Assembly: GCF_008369325.1 (NCBI RefSeq)
Contig: NZ_VOBI01000021.1
Location: 52,102 to 116,101, forward strand
Direction of reading: 5' to 3'
From: Pseudomonas sp. ANT_H12B
Lineage (GTDB): Bacteria > Pseudomonadota > Gammaproteobacteria > Pseudomonadales > Pseudomonadaceae
DNA length: 64,000 bases
Below are positions 44,797 through 54,516 of this stretch, one piece after another. Numbering within the stretch: the stretch's first letter is position 1; each line of letters opens with the position of its first letter. The notes under the pieces are model-generated. The model had not been told where the DNA came from, searched no databases, and was given only the letters and a program-made list of their open reading frames with translations. Both the position numbers and the translations under genes were made by a program.

Positions 44797-46074
44797 GTGG
44801 ACGATTACCAGCAGTCGATACGCATTTTGTCCGATCGCATTGTGCTGGCACAGACGCCGATCCGCGTCCTTGATGCGGTCAAGTGGGACGACACCGTTCG
44901 CAAAGGTTTCCTCAAGGCCAAGGGCAAGGAAATGCCGGCGGTGGACCGCGATTACTACCTGAATCGGCCGCTGTCCTTCGACTCCAGCAAAGTGAAACTG
45001 GAATTCCAGAACATCGAGCGCGACATCACCCGTCAGCTCGGCCAGTTCAACCCGGTCGGCCAGATCATGCGTCGCATGTGCAAGGAATACCGGATGGTGG
45101 TGCGCATGCTCGAAGCGCGCGGCACCGAAGATTTCGGACTGATTTCCCAGGAACTGTACGGCGCAGCGTCCGATGCGTTCCACGCCGGCGACCCGACCCT
45201 GTCCGACCTGGGCCTGATGCTCTCCGATTACCTGAACAACATCGACGGCCGCGGAGACCTGAAGGACGAGCCGAAAATCCTCACCGCCAAGGACGCCGTA
45301 CATTTGTTGCAAACCCGGTTGAGCAAGGTGTTTGGCGAGGCCGAGGAAACCATTCGGGTGTTCGAGTCCGACGGCATCGTTGCCGATGCGGCGGCTGGCG
45401 CCGACTACATCAAGATTCGCACCGACGCGATGTTCAACGAGCGTGACGTGCGCGCCCTGGAAGTCCACGAAGGGCTGGTGCATGTGGGCACAACGCTAAA
45501 CGGTCTGAACCAGCCGATCTGCACCTTTCTTTCCAAAGGCCCGCCGTCGTCCACCGTGACCCAGGAAGGCCTGGCGATCCTGATGGAGATCATCACCTTT
45601 GCCTCCTACCCGAGTCGCCTGCGCAAACTGACCAACCGCACTCGCGCCATTCATATGGTGGAGGAGGGCGCCGATTTTTTGCAGATATTCGAGTTCTTCC
45701 GCGAGCAAGGTTTCGAAATGGCCGAAAGCTACGGCAACGCCAGTCGGGTGTTCCGCGGTTCGGTGCCAACCGGTCTACCGTTTACCAAAGACTTGTCCTA
45801 CCTCAAGGGCTTTATCATGGTTTACAACTACATTCAGTTAGCCGTGCGTAAAGGCAAGCTTGAGCAGATACCGCTGCTGTTTTGCGGCAAGACCACGCTG
45901 GAAGACATGCGCACGTTGCGCCAATTGGTGGATGAAGGAATGGTGGTGCCGCCCAAGTATCTGCCCGAGCAGTTCCGTGACTTGAACGCGCTGTCGGCGT
46001 GGATGTGTTTCTCCAACTTCCTCAATCACCTGAGCCTGGACCGGATCGAAGCGGATTACTCGAATATCCTTTAA
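44797..46074 (+). CDS. DUF1704 (QEGLA motif) protein, putative zinc metallopeptidase
   Basis: The 425-residue protein is of the family often named flavohaemoglobin expression-modulating QEGLA motif protein. The naming motif lies at TVTQEGLAILME (QEGLA 256-260). About 30 residues before it is HEGLVH (224-229), an HExxxH zinc-site pattern. With the later glutamate this matches the arrangement I recall for eukaryotic DUF1704 tubulin carboxypeptidases (MATCAP/TMCP). A cytoplasmic peptidase activity is thus plausible but untested here. GTG 44797 has ACAGGAG upstream. It pairs with the lipoprotein gene. Confidence 0.85.
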   Translation: MDDYQQSIRILSDRIVLAQTPIRVLDAVKWDDTVRKGFLKAKGKEMPAVDRDYYLNRPLSFDSSKVKLEFQNIERDITRQLGQFNPVGQIMRRMCKEYRMVVRMLEARGTEDFGLISQELYGAASDAFHAGDPTLSDLGLMLSDYLNNIDGRGDLKDEPKILTAKDAVHLLQTRLSKVFGEAEETIRVFESDGIVADAAAGADYIKIRTDAMFNERDVRALEVHEGLVHVGTTLNGLNQPICTFLSKGPPSSTVTQEGLAILMEIITFASYPSRLRKLTNRTRAIHMVEEGADFLQIFEFFREQGFEMAESYGNASRVFRGSVPTGLPFTKDLSYLKGFIMVYNYIQLAVRKGKLEQIPLLFCGKTTLEDMRTLRQLVDEGMVVPPKYLPEQFRDLNALSAWMCFSNFLNHLSLDRIEADYSNIL

Positions 46075-46154
46075 GGCTGGAGAACATTCCCACAGGATAA
46101 TTTGTTGTCCACAGGAATTTGTTCAAACCCCATTTTGTCGCGAGGTTTCAACGG

Positions 46155-47069
46155 ATGAGAATCCTCGGCATTTTCTGCCTGCTTCTGACCCTCGGCGGTT
46201 GTAGCTCGCTGCTGTTCTACCCCGAGCCCGGCCAGTTGTTTACCCCGGAAAAAGCCAAACTCGAATACCGCGATGTCACCTTGATCACCGCCGACGGCCT
46301 CAAACTGCACGGCTGGTGGCTGCCGGCGAAAAAAGGTGTCGAGGTCAAAGGCACGGTGCTGCACCTGCACGGCAACGGCGGCAACCTGCCCATGCATCTT
46401 GGGGGAAGCTGGTGGTTGCCGGCGGAAGGTTATCAAGTGCTGCTGGTGGACTATCGCGGTTATGGCCTGTCACAAGGTGAACCGAGTTTGCCGGCGATCT
46501 ATCAGGACATCGATGCCGCGTTCAAATGGCTCGACCAGGCGCCGGAGGTCAAGGGCAAGCCGTTGATCCTCCTGGGCCAGAGCCTCGGCGGTTCGATGGC
46601 CGTTCACTATCTGGTTCAACACCCCGAACGGCAGAAACAACTCAAGGCCGTCGTCCTCGACGGCGTGCCCGCCAGTTACCGCAGTGTCGGTCGCTATGCG
46701 TTGAGCAACTCTTGGGTGTTCTGGACGTTCCAGGTCCCGCTATCGTGGCTGGTGCCGGATGGCGACAGCGCGATCAACTCCATGGCGCAGCTCAATGGCG
46801 TACCGAAACTGATCTACCACAGCATCGACGATCCGATCGTGCCCCTTTCCAACGGCATCCGTCTGTATCAAGCTGCGCCGCCGCCGCGAGTGCTGCAACT
46901 GACCCGTGGTGGTCATGTGCAGACGTTCGCCGACCCGGTCTGGCGCACAGTCATGCTGCGTTATCTCGATGACCCGCAGCATTTCAACGGTTTGCGCCGA
47001 CTGGGTGAAGTCCCGAATTATCCGGCGCCGAAAAATTCTGAAGATGAACCACCAGAGAGTCCGCAATGA
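46155..47069 (+). CDS. Lipoprotein alpha/beta-hydrolase
   Basis: The 304-residue protein has lipobox LGGC (C16) and an alpha/beta-hydrolase domain: HLHGNGGNLPMHL oxyanion region, nucleophile S143 in GQSLGG, an acid near SIDDPIVPL and histidine in GGHVQTF. It resembles the BEM46/ABHD13-type serine hydrolases and is probably an envelope-bound esterase or lipase. ATG 46155 starts the lipoprotein signal; the longer in-frame start at 46119 would mask it. The stop overlaps the next gene by 4 bases. Confidence 0.87.
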   Translation: MRILGIFCLLLTLGGCSSLLFYPEPGQLFTPEKAKLEYRDVTLITADGLKLHGWWLPAKKGVEVKGTVLHLHGNGGNLPMHLGGSWWLPAEGYQVLLVDYRGYGLSQGEPSLPAIYQDIDAAFKWLDQAPEVKGKPLILLGQSLGGSMAVHYLVQHPERQKQLKAVVLDGVPASYRSVGRYALSNSWVFWTFQVPLSWLVPDGDSAINSMAQLNGVPKLIYHSIDDPIVPLSNGIRLYQAAPPPRVLQLTRGGHVQTFADPVWRTVMLRYLDDPQHFNGLRRLGEVPNYPAPKNSEDEPPESPQ

Positions 47070-47395
47070 GTGAAGAACGTAACGCCATCCCGCTGATCAT
47101 CACCGGTATCTGCAGCATCCTCGGCACCGTCGGGGCCCTGTGGTTCTACGGTTACCTGCACTTCGCAAAGCCTGAGGATGCGCTGCTGCTCAGCGATTTC
47201 ACCATGCTCAAGACGGTGCCGGGCGAAGACTACAAAGTCTCCCTGCAACCGGCCCCGCAAGTAGCTCAGTGTATCGACGGCGTGCTGGTGATGTTCGACA
47301 CCGAACAGAAAGGCCTGACCGGCGTATTGGTCAACAACAAGAAGAAAGCGGTGCGCTGCATGGGCGAGGAACCCCCGCAAAAACTCGAGCAGTAA
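47066..47395 (+). CDS. Small membrane-anchored conserved protein
   Basis: The 109-residue protein has one N-terminal membrane helix (IPLIITGICSILGTVGALWF) and a small periplasmic or cytoplasmic domain with two cysteines (AQCIDG and VRCMGE) that could pair. It overlaps the lipoprotein hydrolase gene (ATGA), so the two probably work together. A strong terminator follows. Not recognised. Confidence 0.75.
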   Translation: MSEERNAIPLIITGICSILGTVGALWFYGYLHFAKPEDALLLSDFTMLKTVPGEDYKVSLQPAPQVAQCIDGVLVMFDTEQKGLTGVLVNNKKKAVRCMGEEPPQKLEQ

Positions 47396-47453
47396 TCTCG
47401 GTCTGTGTTCACCGCAGACCCAATGTGGGAGCGGGGTTGAGTGATCGCCCAAC

Positions 47454-47489
47454 AAAAAGCCCCACCTGATCAGATCAGGCGGGGCTTTT
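47454..47489. terminator. Bidirectional terminator
   Basis: AAAAAGCCCCACCTGAT and ATCAGGCGGGGCTTTTG form a long stem with A-run and T-run on opposite sides. It serves the small membrane gene and, from the other side, the lptF-type gene. Confidence 0.93.
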
Positions 47490-47507
47490 GTTTACCGCAA
47501 CAGCTGT

Positions 47508-48302
47508 TTAATGCTTGTTGGCGCTAATCGCCGAACGTGGAATCACCGGCTGGTTGTCGTTGGAGATCGTCACTTCCACCCGACGATTCATCGCCCGACC
47601 CGAGACGCTGGAGTTCTCCGCCACCGGGTATTCCTTGCCGTAACCCTGGGCAACGATGCGCGCTGGATCAACGCCCATCTTCACCAGTGCCATGCGCACG
47701 GAACCGGCGCGACGCTCGGACAGCGACTGGTTGTGGCTCGCCGTACCAGTACTGTCGGTGTAACCCTCGACGATCACTTTACGGTCCGGGTTTTCCTGAA
47801 GGAACTGAGCCAGTTTGTTGATATTCACCAGACCGCTGGATTTCAGGTCGGCCCTGTCGGTGGCGAACAGCACATCACCGAAGGTCACCAGCGTCCCGCG
47901 ATCGGTCTGCTTGGCGTTCAGGCTGTCCTGCAACTGCTTGATCTGCGTGTCGCGGGCATCCAGACGCGCTTGGGCACGTTGCGCGGAGGCATTTTTCAGA
48001 TTGGCTTCAGCGGTGCGCAGAGCGATGGTCTGCTTCGCCACTTCAACACGCTGATTGGTCAGGTAAGCCAGTTGATCGACCGTGTTCTGGTCTTCCTTGT
48101 CCATGTAGGCCTTGTCGGCCTTATCCAGGTAATCGCTGGCGTCTTTGGTTTCCAGCGCCGCGACTTTGCTGGCTTGCGGGTTGGCTTGCAGGCCGGTGTA
48201 GTTGGTGCGGGCCTGTTCCAGGTTTGCATTCGGTGGCGTGGAGCAAGCAGCCAATGCGACGCTTGCGGCCAGGAGAGCGGGGATCATCAATTGTTTGCGC
48301 AT
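47508..48302 (-). CDS. lptF: LptF-type OmpA-family lipoprotein
   Basis: The 264-residue protein has lipobox ALAAC (C20), a helical DUF4398-like region (about 25-130, rich in alanine and lysine) and a C-terminal OmpA peptidoglycan-binding domain: FATDRADLKSSGLVNINKLA, VEGYTDSTGTASHNQSLSER and NRRVEVTI. It anchors the outer membrane to peptidoglycan. P. aeruginosa LptF (PA3692) belongs to the AlgU regulon and helps survival under stress. It lies 49 bases after the DUF4398 lipoprotein gene, with which it forms an operon. Confidence 0.9.
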   Translation of the reverse strand: MRKQLMIPALLAASVALAACSTPPNANLEQARTNYTGLQANPQASKVAALETKDASDYLDKADKAYMDKEDQNTVDQLAYLTNQRVEVAKQTIALRTAEANLKNASAQRAQARLDARDTQIKQLQDSLNAKQTDRGTLVTFGDVLFATDRADLKSSGLVNINKLAQFLQENPDRKVIVEGYTDSTGTASHNQSLSERRAGSVRMALVKMGVDPARIVAQGYGKEYPVAENSSVSGRAMNRRVEVTISNDNQPVIPRSAISANKH

Positions 48303-48351
48303 AATGGTTTCGTCCTTTTAGTCGAATAAGAAGTACGTCGTGCCGCGCCGC

Positions 48352-48765
48352 TTACTGCACGGTGCGCTGGCTTTCCTGACGCAGTTCCTGAACTCCTTTC
48401 TGAGAGTCCTTCACAGCCTGTTCGGCTTTCATCGCCTGGGCTTTGCGTTCCGCCACACGAGCGTCCCACTCGGCCTGCTCGGCCAACACTTTGGCCTCGG
48501 CATACTTTTTGTCGTGCATGGCGATTTCGGCTTGTTTGAGCTTGTCCTGGGCGGACTTCATTTCCACTGCGGCGAATTCGGTACCGCCAGCGCTGACCGC
48601 GCCATTGACGGCGGATTGGGTCACGGCGAATTGCTCGGTCGGCGGGTTACCGGCGCAACCGGCCAGAACAAAGCTGCTGCCGATTGCCAGGGCAGCCAGC
48701 TTCAGGCCGCGCAGATGATTGAACGAGGATTTGGCAGTTCGGGTTTTCATGGTCTTCAACTCCAT
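48352..48765 (-). CDS. DUF4398 lipoprotein
   Basis: The 137-residue protein has a lipobox VLAGC (C37) after a basic N-terminus. The mature part is a long charged helix (MKSAQDKLKQAEIAMHDKKY and on), a DUF4398 pattern also seen in its partner LptF. AGGAG lies 8 bases before ATG 48765; an ATG at 48750 is possible. A candidate AlgU promoter stands about 105 bases upstream, so the pair is probably induced by envelope stress. Confidence 0.85.
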   Translation of the reverse strand: MELKTMKTRTAKSSFNHLRGLKLAALAIGSSFVLAGCAGNPPTEQFAVTQSAVNGAVSAGGTEFAAVEMKSAQDKLKQAEIAMHDKKYAEAKVLAEQAEWDARVAERKAQAMKAEQAVKDSQKGVQELRQESQRTVQ

Positions 48766-48869
48766 TGGAATAACTCCTGAAAAACTTAAAAATCCATGCT
48801 GGGCAAGGAGCCGTAACCGTCAATTTCCGGGGGTGTTTTGAAACGGCCGTCCCAGGCGTGGTTAATGGC

Positions 48870-48897
48870 TGTGACCCGAGGGGTTTTTCAAAAGTTC
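48870..48897 (-). promoter_or_regulatory. Candidate AlgU (sigma-22) promoter for the lipoprotein pair
   Basis: On the minus strand GAACTT is followed after 17 bases by TCACA, close to the GAACTT-N16/17-TCtgA consensus. The -35 box is perfect. Its place before the DUF4398-lptF pair fits the known AlgU control of LptF in P. aeruginosa. Confidence 0.6.
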
Positions 48898-49035
48898 AGA
48901 GAAGATGGCTCATTGCCGGAAAAAACCTTGATCGAGCGGACAAGGCTCTAAGTCGGGAACTTTGGCGGTGCGCAGCGGTATTCCCGACCTTTTTTAGGTG
49001 GGTAATACGCAATTATTGAAGGGCGCAGCAACGCT

Positions 49036-49124
49036 TGTGGGCGCGAGCCTGCTCACCAAAGCGGTCGTTCAGTCAACCTGATGTTGAATGCACTGACGCC
49101 TTCGCGAGCAGTCTCGCTCCCACA
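49036..49124. repeat. REPIN (type A, partly decayed)
   Basis: Left arm GCGCGAGCCTGCTCACCAAA and right arm TTCGCGAGCAGTCTCGCTCC show several substitutions but keep the inverted arrangement. Confidence 0.78.
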
Positions 49125-49141
49125 GATTCATCCCGGCGGGA

Positions 49142-49486
49142 TCAGTGTTTTTGTTTGTCGTTACCGGCCGACAAATCGTGCAAGTGGCGACGGGACAACG
49201 CGAGAAAACGCGGGGTCGGACCGACGTCTTCGTACAGCGGATCGCCTTCTTCGTCGGTGGCCACGACGGTCGACCCTTTTACATACGGGAAGCTCTTCTC
49301 GAGCTCTTCCAGAGCGGCGCCAATCAATTCGCCGAGCAGCTCTTCGGGATGCCGTTTGGGGTACATCTCGATAATCGCCGCCAGCCGAGCGGCGGCCTCC
49401 ACATCCAGATGTATCGAGTATCCGGTGTCGGTCAGGCGACCCTTGGCGTTTTCTTCCCAATGATGGGCAAGCTGGCGGATTTTCAT
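49142..49486 (-). CDS. Conserved small protein (annotated in relatives as pilin assembly protein)
   Basis: The 114-residue protein from ATG 49486 begins MKIRQLAHHWEENAKGRLTD. It has YSIHLDVEAAARLAAIIEMY, a helix with EELLGELIGAALEELEKSFP and an end PRFLALSRRHLHDL. I recall near-identical Pseudomonas proteins labelled pilin assembly or type 1 pili tip component, a weakly supported name. The fold looks like a ribbon-helix-helix-type small protein (my inference). It diverges from ppc. The frame extends to 49591 without an RBS. Confidence 0.72.
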   Translation of the reverse strand: MKIRQLAHHWEENAKGRLTDTGYSIHLDVEAAARLAAIIEMYPKRHPEELLGELIGAALEELEKSFPYVKGSTVVATDEEGDPLYEDVGPTPRFLALSRRHLHDLSAGNDKQKH

Positions 49487-49686
49487 AGTGACCTCAGTGC
49501 GCTCCTGCTCGTGGCAGGCCGTGTGAATGTCCGGCAGTGGCCGGCGGCAGCCGTTGTACGGCTTACTCTTCAGACTAGCTTCAACGCACAAGGTTTAAAG
49601 TCCCTTCGTCGTCTGCTTGTAAGAACCGCCTCAGGGCGGCACTCTTTATGCTCATAGCCGCCCGGATTTTTGCTGGAGAACTGCTG

Positions 49687-52317
49687 ATGACCGATATTGA
49701 TGCACGCTTGCGCGAGGATGTTCACCTGTTGGGTGAGCTGTTGGGCAACACCATTCGTGAACAGTACGGGGACGGCTTTCTCGACAAGATCGAGCAGATC
49801 CGCAAGGGCGCCAAGGCCGACCGTCGCGGTTCGATGGACGCCGAGCTGAGCGCCAGTCTCAACCAATTGAGCGAAGAAGAGTTGCTGCCGGTAGCGCGGG
49901 CGTTCAACCAGTTTCTGAACCTGGCCAATATCGCCGAGCAATATCAGCTGATTCACCGTCGCGAAGAATCGCAGCCTGCGCCATTCGAAGCGCGGGTCCT
50001 GCCGCAATTGCTTGCTCGCCTGCTTGCCGAAGGTCATGGCGCCGAATCGCTGGCCCTGCAATTGGGACGGCTGGAAATCGAGCTTGTACTGACGGCACAC
50101 CCGACTGAAGTAGCGCGCCGCACGCTGATCCAGAAGTACGACGCGATCGCCGCGCAACTGGCCGCGCAGGATCATCGCGACCTGACCACTGCCGAACGTG
50201 AGCAGATCCAGGCGAAATTGCAGCGCCTGATCGCCGAAGCCTGGCACACCGAAGAAATCCGCCGCACCCGCCCGACGCCTGTCGATGAAGCCAAATGGGG
50301 TTTTGCGGTGATCGAACATTCGCTGTGGCAGGCGATTCCCAACTATTTGCGCAAGGCCGATAAAGCGCTGCATGACGCCACCGGCCTGCATCTGCCGCTG
50401 GAAGCTGCACCGATTCGCTTCGCCTCTTGGATGGGCGGCGACCGGGATGGCAACCCCAATGTGACGGCTGCCGTGACCCGTGAAGTGCTGTTGCTGGCGC
50501 GCTGGATGGCGGCTGACTTGTACCTGCGGGATGTCGATCAACTCGCAGCTGATTTGTCGATGCAGCAGGCCAGTGACGACTTGAAGGTCAAGGCCGGAGA
50601 CAGCGCCGAACCTTACCGCGCGGTACTTAAACAATTGCGCGAACGCCTGCGCGCAACGCGTAACTGGGCTCACACCTCCTTGACGGTGACGACACCTGCA
50701 CCCGCCGACGTTCTGCAAAACAATCGCGACCTGCTCGATCCGCTGGAGCTTTGCTACCACTCGTTGCATGAGTGCGGCATGGGCGTGATCGCTGATGGGC
50801 CGCTGCTCGATTGCCTGCGTCGGGCAGTGACTTTCGGGCTGTTCCTGGTGCGGCTCGATGTGCGTCAGGACTCGTCGCGGCACTCGGCTGCGATGACTGA
50901 AATCACCGACTACCTGGGTTTGGGGCGCTACGAAGACTGGAGCGAGGAAGAGCGGATCGCCTTCCTGATGCGCGAACTGAACAACCGTCGGCCGTTGCTG
51001 CCGGCGTATTTCAAACCGTCCGCCGACACCGCCGAAGTGCTGGCGACCTGCCGGGAAATCGCCGCGGCACCGGGCGCATCTCTCGGTTCTTATGTGATCT
51101 CCATGGCCGGCGCCGCTTCCGACGTGCTGGCGGTGCAGCTGCTGCTCAAAGAGGCCGGGGTATTGCGGCCGATGCGCGTGGTGCCGCTGTTCGAAACCCT
51201 CGCCGACCTCGACAACGCCGGCCCGGTGATTGAAAAACTGTTGCTGCTGCCGGGGTATCGCGCGCGCCTGCAAGGGCCGCAGGAAGTGATGATCGGTTAC
51301 TCCGACTCGGCCAAGGACGCCGGCACCACGGCGGCGGCCTGGGCGCAGTATCGGGCGCAGGAACGCTTGGTCGACATCTGCCGCGAGCAGCAAGTGGAGC
51401 TGCTGTTGTTCCATGGTCGCGGTGGCACCGTGGGCCGTGGCGGCGGCCCGGCGCACGCGGCGATTTTGTCGCAGCCACCGGGTTCGGTGGCAGGGCGTTT
51501 CCGGACCACCGAGCAGGGAGAAATGATTCGTTTCAAATTCGGCCTACCGGACATCGCCGAGCAGAATCTCAATCTGTACCTGGCGGCGGTACTGGAAGCA
51601 ACCTTGCTGCCACCGCCACCACCGGAGCCAGCCTGGCGCCACTTGATGGACGAATTGGCGGCAGATGGTGTCAGCGCTTACCGCGCCGTGGTGCGGGAAA
51701 ATCCGCAATTCGTCGAGTATTTCCGCCAGTCCACTCCGGAACAGGAATTGGGCCGTTTGCCGTTGGGCAGCCGTCCGGCCAAGCGCCGCGCCGGCGGGAT
51801 CGAAAGCCTGCGGGCAATTCCATGGATCTTCGGCTGGACCCAGATGCGCCTGATGTTGCCGGCCTGGCTCGGCTGGGAAGCGGCCCTGAGCAAGGCGCTG
51901 GAGCGCGGTGAAGGTGAGCTGCTGGGGCAAATGCGCGAGCAGTGGCCATTCTTCCGCACCCGCATCGATATGCTGGAAATGGTGTTGGCCAAGGCGGACG
52001 CCGATATCGCCCGGTCCTACGATGAGCGCTTGGTCGAGCCGGATCTGCTTCCTTTGGGTGCGCATTTACGCGACCTATTGTCGCAGGCGTGCTCGGTGGT
52101 CCTGGGGCTGACTGGTCAGTCGCAGCTACTGGCACATAGCCCAGACACGCTCGAATTCATCCGCTTGCGTAACACTTACCTCGACCCTCTTCATCTATTG
52201 CAGGCCGAATTGTTGGCGCGCTCGCGGCAGCAGGAAGTGGCGCAGGGTAGCCCGGTAGAACAGGCGCTGCTGGTGTCTGTGGCGGGGATTGCCGCCGGTT
52301 TGCGTAATACCGGCTAA
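49687..52317 (+). CDS. ppc: Phosphoenolpyruvate carboxylase
   Basis: Ppc adds bicarbonate to phosphoenolpyruvate to make oxaloacetate, refilling the TCA cycle. The 876-residue protein has all main motifs: catalytic-histidine region VLTAHPTEVARRT, WMGGDRDGNPNVT, GYSDSAKDAGTTAA and the glycine loop FHGRGGTVGRGGGPAHAA. The C-terminus ends with RNTG, as in the allosterically inhibited enzymes. ATG 49687 follows TGGAGA and gives the start MTDIDARLREDVHLLGELLG; the frame extends to 49648. Monocistronic. Confidence 0.98.
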   Translation: MTDIDARLREDVHLLGELLGNTIREQYGDGFLDKIEQIRKGAKADRRGSMDAELSASLNQLSEEELLPVARAFNQFLNLANIAEQYQLIHRREESQPAPFEARVLPQLLARLLAEGHGAESLALQLGRLEIELVLTAHPTEVARRTLIQKYDAIAAQLAAQDHRDLTTAEREQIQAKLQRLIAEAWHTEEIRRTRPTPVDEAKWGFAVIEHSLWQAIPNYLRKADKALHDATGLHLPLEAAPIRFASWMGGDRDGNPNVTAAVTREVLLLARWMAADLYLRDVDQLAADLSMQQASDDLKVKAGDSAEPYRAVLKQLRERLRATRNWAHTSLTVTTPAPADVLQNNRDLLDPLELCYHSLHECGMGVIADGPLLDCLRRAVTFGLFLVRLDVRQDSSRHSAAMTEITDYLGLGRYEDWSEEERIAFLMRELNNRRPLLPAYFKPSADTAEVLATCREIAAAPGASLGSYVISMAGAASDVLAVQLLLKEAGVLRPMRVVPLFETLADLDNAGPVIEKLLLLPGYRARLQGPQEVMIGYSDSAKDAGTTAAAWAQYRAQERLVDICREQQVELLLFHGRGGTVGRGGGPAHAAILSQPPGSVAGRFRTTEQGEMIRFKFGLPDIAEQNLNLYLAAVLEATLLPPPPPEPAWRHLMDELAADGVSAYRAVVRENPQFVEYFRQSTPEQELGRLPLGSRPAKRRAGGIESLRAIPWIFGWTQMRLMLPAWLGWEAALSKALERGEGELLGQMREQWPFFRTRIDMLEMVLAKADADIARSYDERLVEPDLLPLGAHLRDLLSQACSVVLGLTGQSQLLAHSPDTLEFIRLRNTYLDPLHLLQAELLARSRQQEVAQGSPVEQALLVSVAGIAAGLRNTG

Positions 52318-52334
52318 GGTTTTCGTCGTGGGGG

Positions 52335-52365
52335 AAGGCACCCGGCGCGAGCGTCGAGTGCCTTT
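52335..52365 (+). terminator. Possible terminator after ppc
   Basis: AAGGCAC and GTGCCTT pair across a GC-rich loop, followed by a short T stretch. Moderate strength only. The rest of the 290-base gap to adk shows nothing recognisable. Confidence 0.5.
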
Positions 52366-52606
52366 GCAGGGAGCGGCTGAAAAGTGCTGCAAGGCGACAG
52401 TTAATGACGGGGTTGCGACTTGGGGTACCCCATCCAAAGGTCACATAAGTCGCGGGTTTCTCCGACTTTCGGCGGCTTGTGTGGTCAGGGCCTGCTGTGT
52501 ATCTTGATCAGCCTTTGGCCGTTTGGGCGGTCACGTTCCTATTTTTGAGATTGGCCCCACGAGGCGAATCTGACGATATCTATATAAAAAATTGAGGAGC
52601 ACATCG

Positions 52607-53254
<648 letters not shown>

Positions 53255-53276
53255 AAAGACTGATCTGCTTCATCTT

Positions 53277-53306
53277 CTACGGCCCGCTTGCGGGCCGTAG
53301 TTGTTT
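53277..53306 (+). terminator. Terminator after adk
   Basis: CTACGGCCCG-CTTG-CGGGCCGTAG is a perfect 10-bp stem followed by TTGTTT. Confidence 0.88.
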
Positions 53307-53347
53307 ATACTGGCGCACTTTTTCTGACCTCTCTTACGGAAACATCG

Positions 53348-54022
53348 ATGAGCACCTTGCTGGCCCTGGACACCGCGACTGAAGCTTGCTCCGTTGCCTT
53401 GCTGCATGACGGCAAGGTTACGAGCCATTACGAGGTGATCCCGCGCCTGCATGCGCAGAAGCTGTTGCCGATGATTCAGCAATTGCTCGCCGACGCCGGC
53501 ATCACCTTGCAAGCGGTCGATGCCATCGCGTTCGGCCGTGGGCCGGGTGCTTTTACCGGTGTGCGCATCGCCATCGGTGTGGTGCAGGGACTGGCGTTTG
53601 CCCTGGAGCGTCCGGTGTTGCCGGTGTCGAACCTGGCGGTGCTGGCTCAGCGCGCCTACCGCGAGCACGGCGTCAGTCAGGTCGCCGCCGCCATCGATGC
53701 GCGGATGGATGAGGTGTATTGGGGCTGCTACCGCGAAACGGCGGGGGAGATGCGACTGGTCGGCCATGAAGCGGTGTTGCCACCGGAAGTGGCTACGCTG
53801 CCGGCCGACGCCAGTGGCGAATGGTTCGGCGCGGGCACCGGTTGGGGATATGCCGAGCGAATCGCCGTCAGCCTCGCCGGGCAGGATGCGGGCATGTTGC
53901 CTCACGCTGAGGATCTGTTGACCCTGGCGTGTTTCGCCTGGGCGCGGGGTGAAGCGATCGTGGCTGATGAGGCTCAGCCGGTGTACTTGCGCGATAAAGT
54001 CGCCACCCCCAAAGCGCGTTAA
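53348..54022 (+). CDS. tsaB: tRNA threonylcarbamoyladenosine synthesis protein TsaB
   Basis: TsaB is the partner of TsaD and TsaE in making t6A at position 37 of ANN-decoding tRNAs. The 224-residue protein starts MSTLLALDTATEACSVALLH and has LHAQKLLPMIQQLLADAGIT and FGRGPGAFTGVRIAIGVVQG, all typical of the ASKHA-fold protein YeaZ/TsaB. ATG 53348 follows TTACGGAAACATCG. The neighbour adk upstream matches the Pseudomonas order. Confidence 0.96.
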   Translation: MSTLLALDTATEACSVALLHDGKVTSHYEVIPRLHAQKLLPMIQQLLADAGITLQAVDAIAFGRGPGAFTGVRIAIGVVQGLAFALERPVLPVSNLAVLAQRAYREHGVSQVAAAIDARMDEVYWGCYRETAGEMRLVGHEAVLPPEVATLPADASGEWFGAGTGWGYAERIAVSLAGQDAGMLPHAEDLLTLACFAWARGEAIVADEAQPVYLRDKVATPKAR

Positions 54023-54044
54023 TCCTTAATACCGAGTTGTCCCT

Positions 54045-54064
54045 ATCGCGGGCTTGCCCGCGAT
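54045..54064. repeat. Short perfect palindrome (REP-like core)
   Basis: ATCGCGGGC-TT-GCCCGCGAT is a perfect 9-bp stem shortly after the tsaB stop, resembling a single REP core. Confidence 0.65.
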
Positions 54065-54210
54065 GGCGGACTGCGCAACGCAGCCAATCGTCGTTTTATA
54101 TCCCCAGCTTTTAAACCTTTTTGTATTTCTGTGTTCTAGTTATCACTCGGCGGTTTGCGAAGTGGATGATGCGCCACTAAACTGCCATCACTGATACCGA
54201 GCATGCACGT

Positions 54211-54516
54211 ATGCGTATAGACGGCCTTTCCTCTCAGTCCTACCCCATCAAGCGCAAGCCTCGCAAAGGCCCTGTGACGGATGACGACTACGTCGATATC
54301 GAGGGCGAGCTGGAAATACCCTCCGAAGAGCAACTGGCCGCCCGCGCCGCCAAAGCCTCTGCGCAACGCTTGAGTAATCTCCCCGCCCGTCAACAAGACA
54401 TGCTTTATCACCGTGCCATGAGCAACAGTGTCGCGAAGGCCTTGGCCAGCTACCTGAGCACCGCCGGTTTTGTCGATTGGGATTCGGATGTGCTGGGCCT
54501 CGACCTGTACATCTGA
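54211..54516 (+). CDS. Conserved hypothetical protein
   Basis: The 101-residue protein is polar, starts MRIDGLSSQSYPIKRKPRKG and has an acidic stretch DDDYVDIEGELEIPSEEQLA. A helical part (QQDMLYHRAMSNSVAKALAS) follows, ending in FVDWDSDVLGLDLYI. The stop overlaps the DUF72 gene start by one base (TGATG), so the two are coupled. From its position it matches a Pseudomonas-specific hypothetical near tsaB. Function unknown. Confidence 0.78.
   Translation: MRIDGLSSQSYPIKRKPRKGPVTDDDYVDIEGELEIPSEEQLAARAAKASAQRLSNLPARQQDMLYHRAMSNSVAKALASYLSTAGFVDWDSDVLGLDLYI

Larger units (their letters stand above)
48781..49141. other. Intergenic region with AlgU-like promoter and REPIN
   Basis: The left half carries the promoter candidate for the lipoprotein pair; the right half carries a REPIN. 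Nothing else was recognised. Confidence 0.5.

Noticed and set aside
49570..51456. A 628-codon open frame antisense to ppc
   Set aside because: Ppc motifs on the plus strand are complete; this is a shadow.
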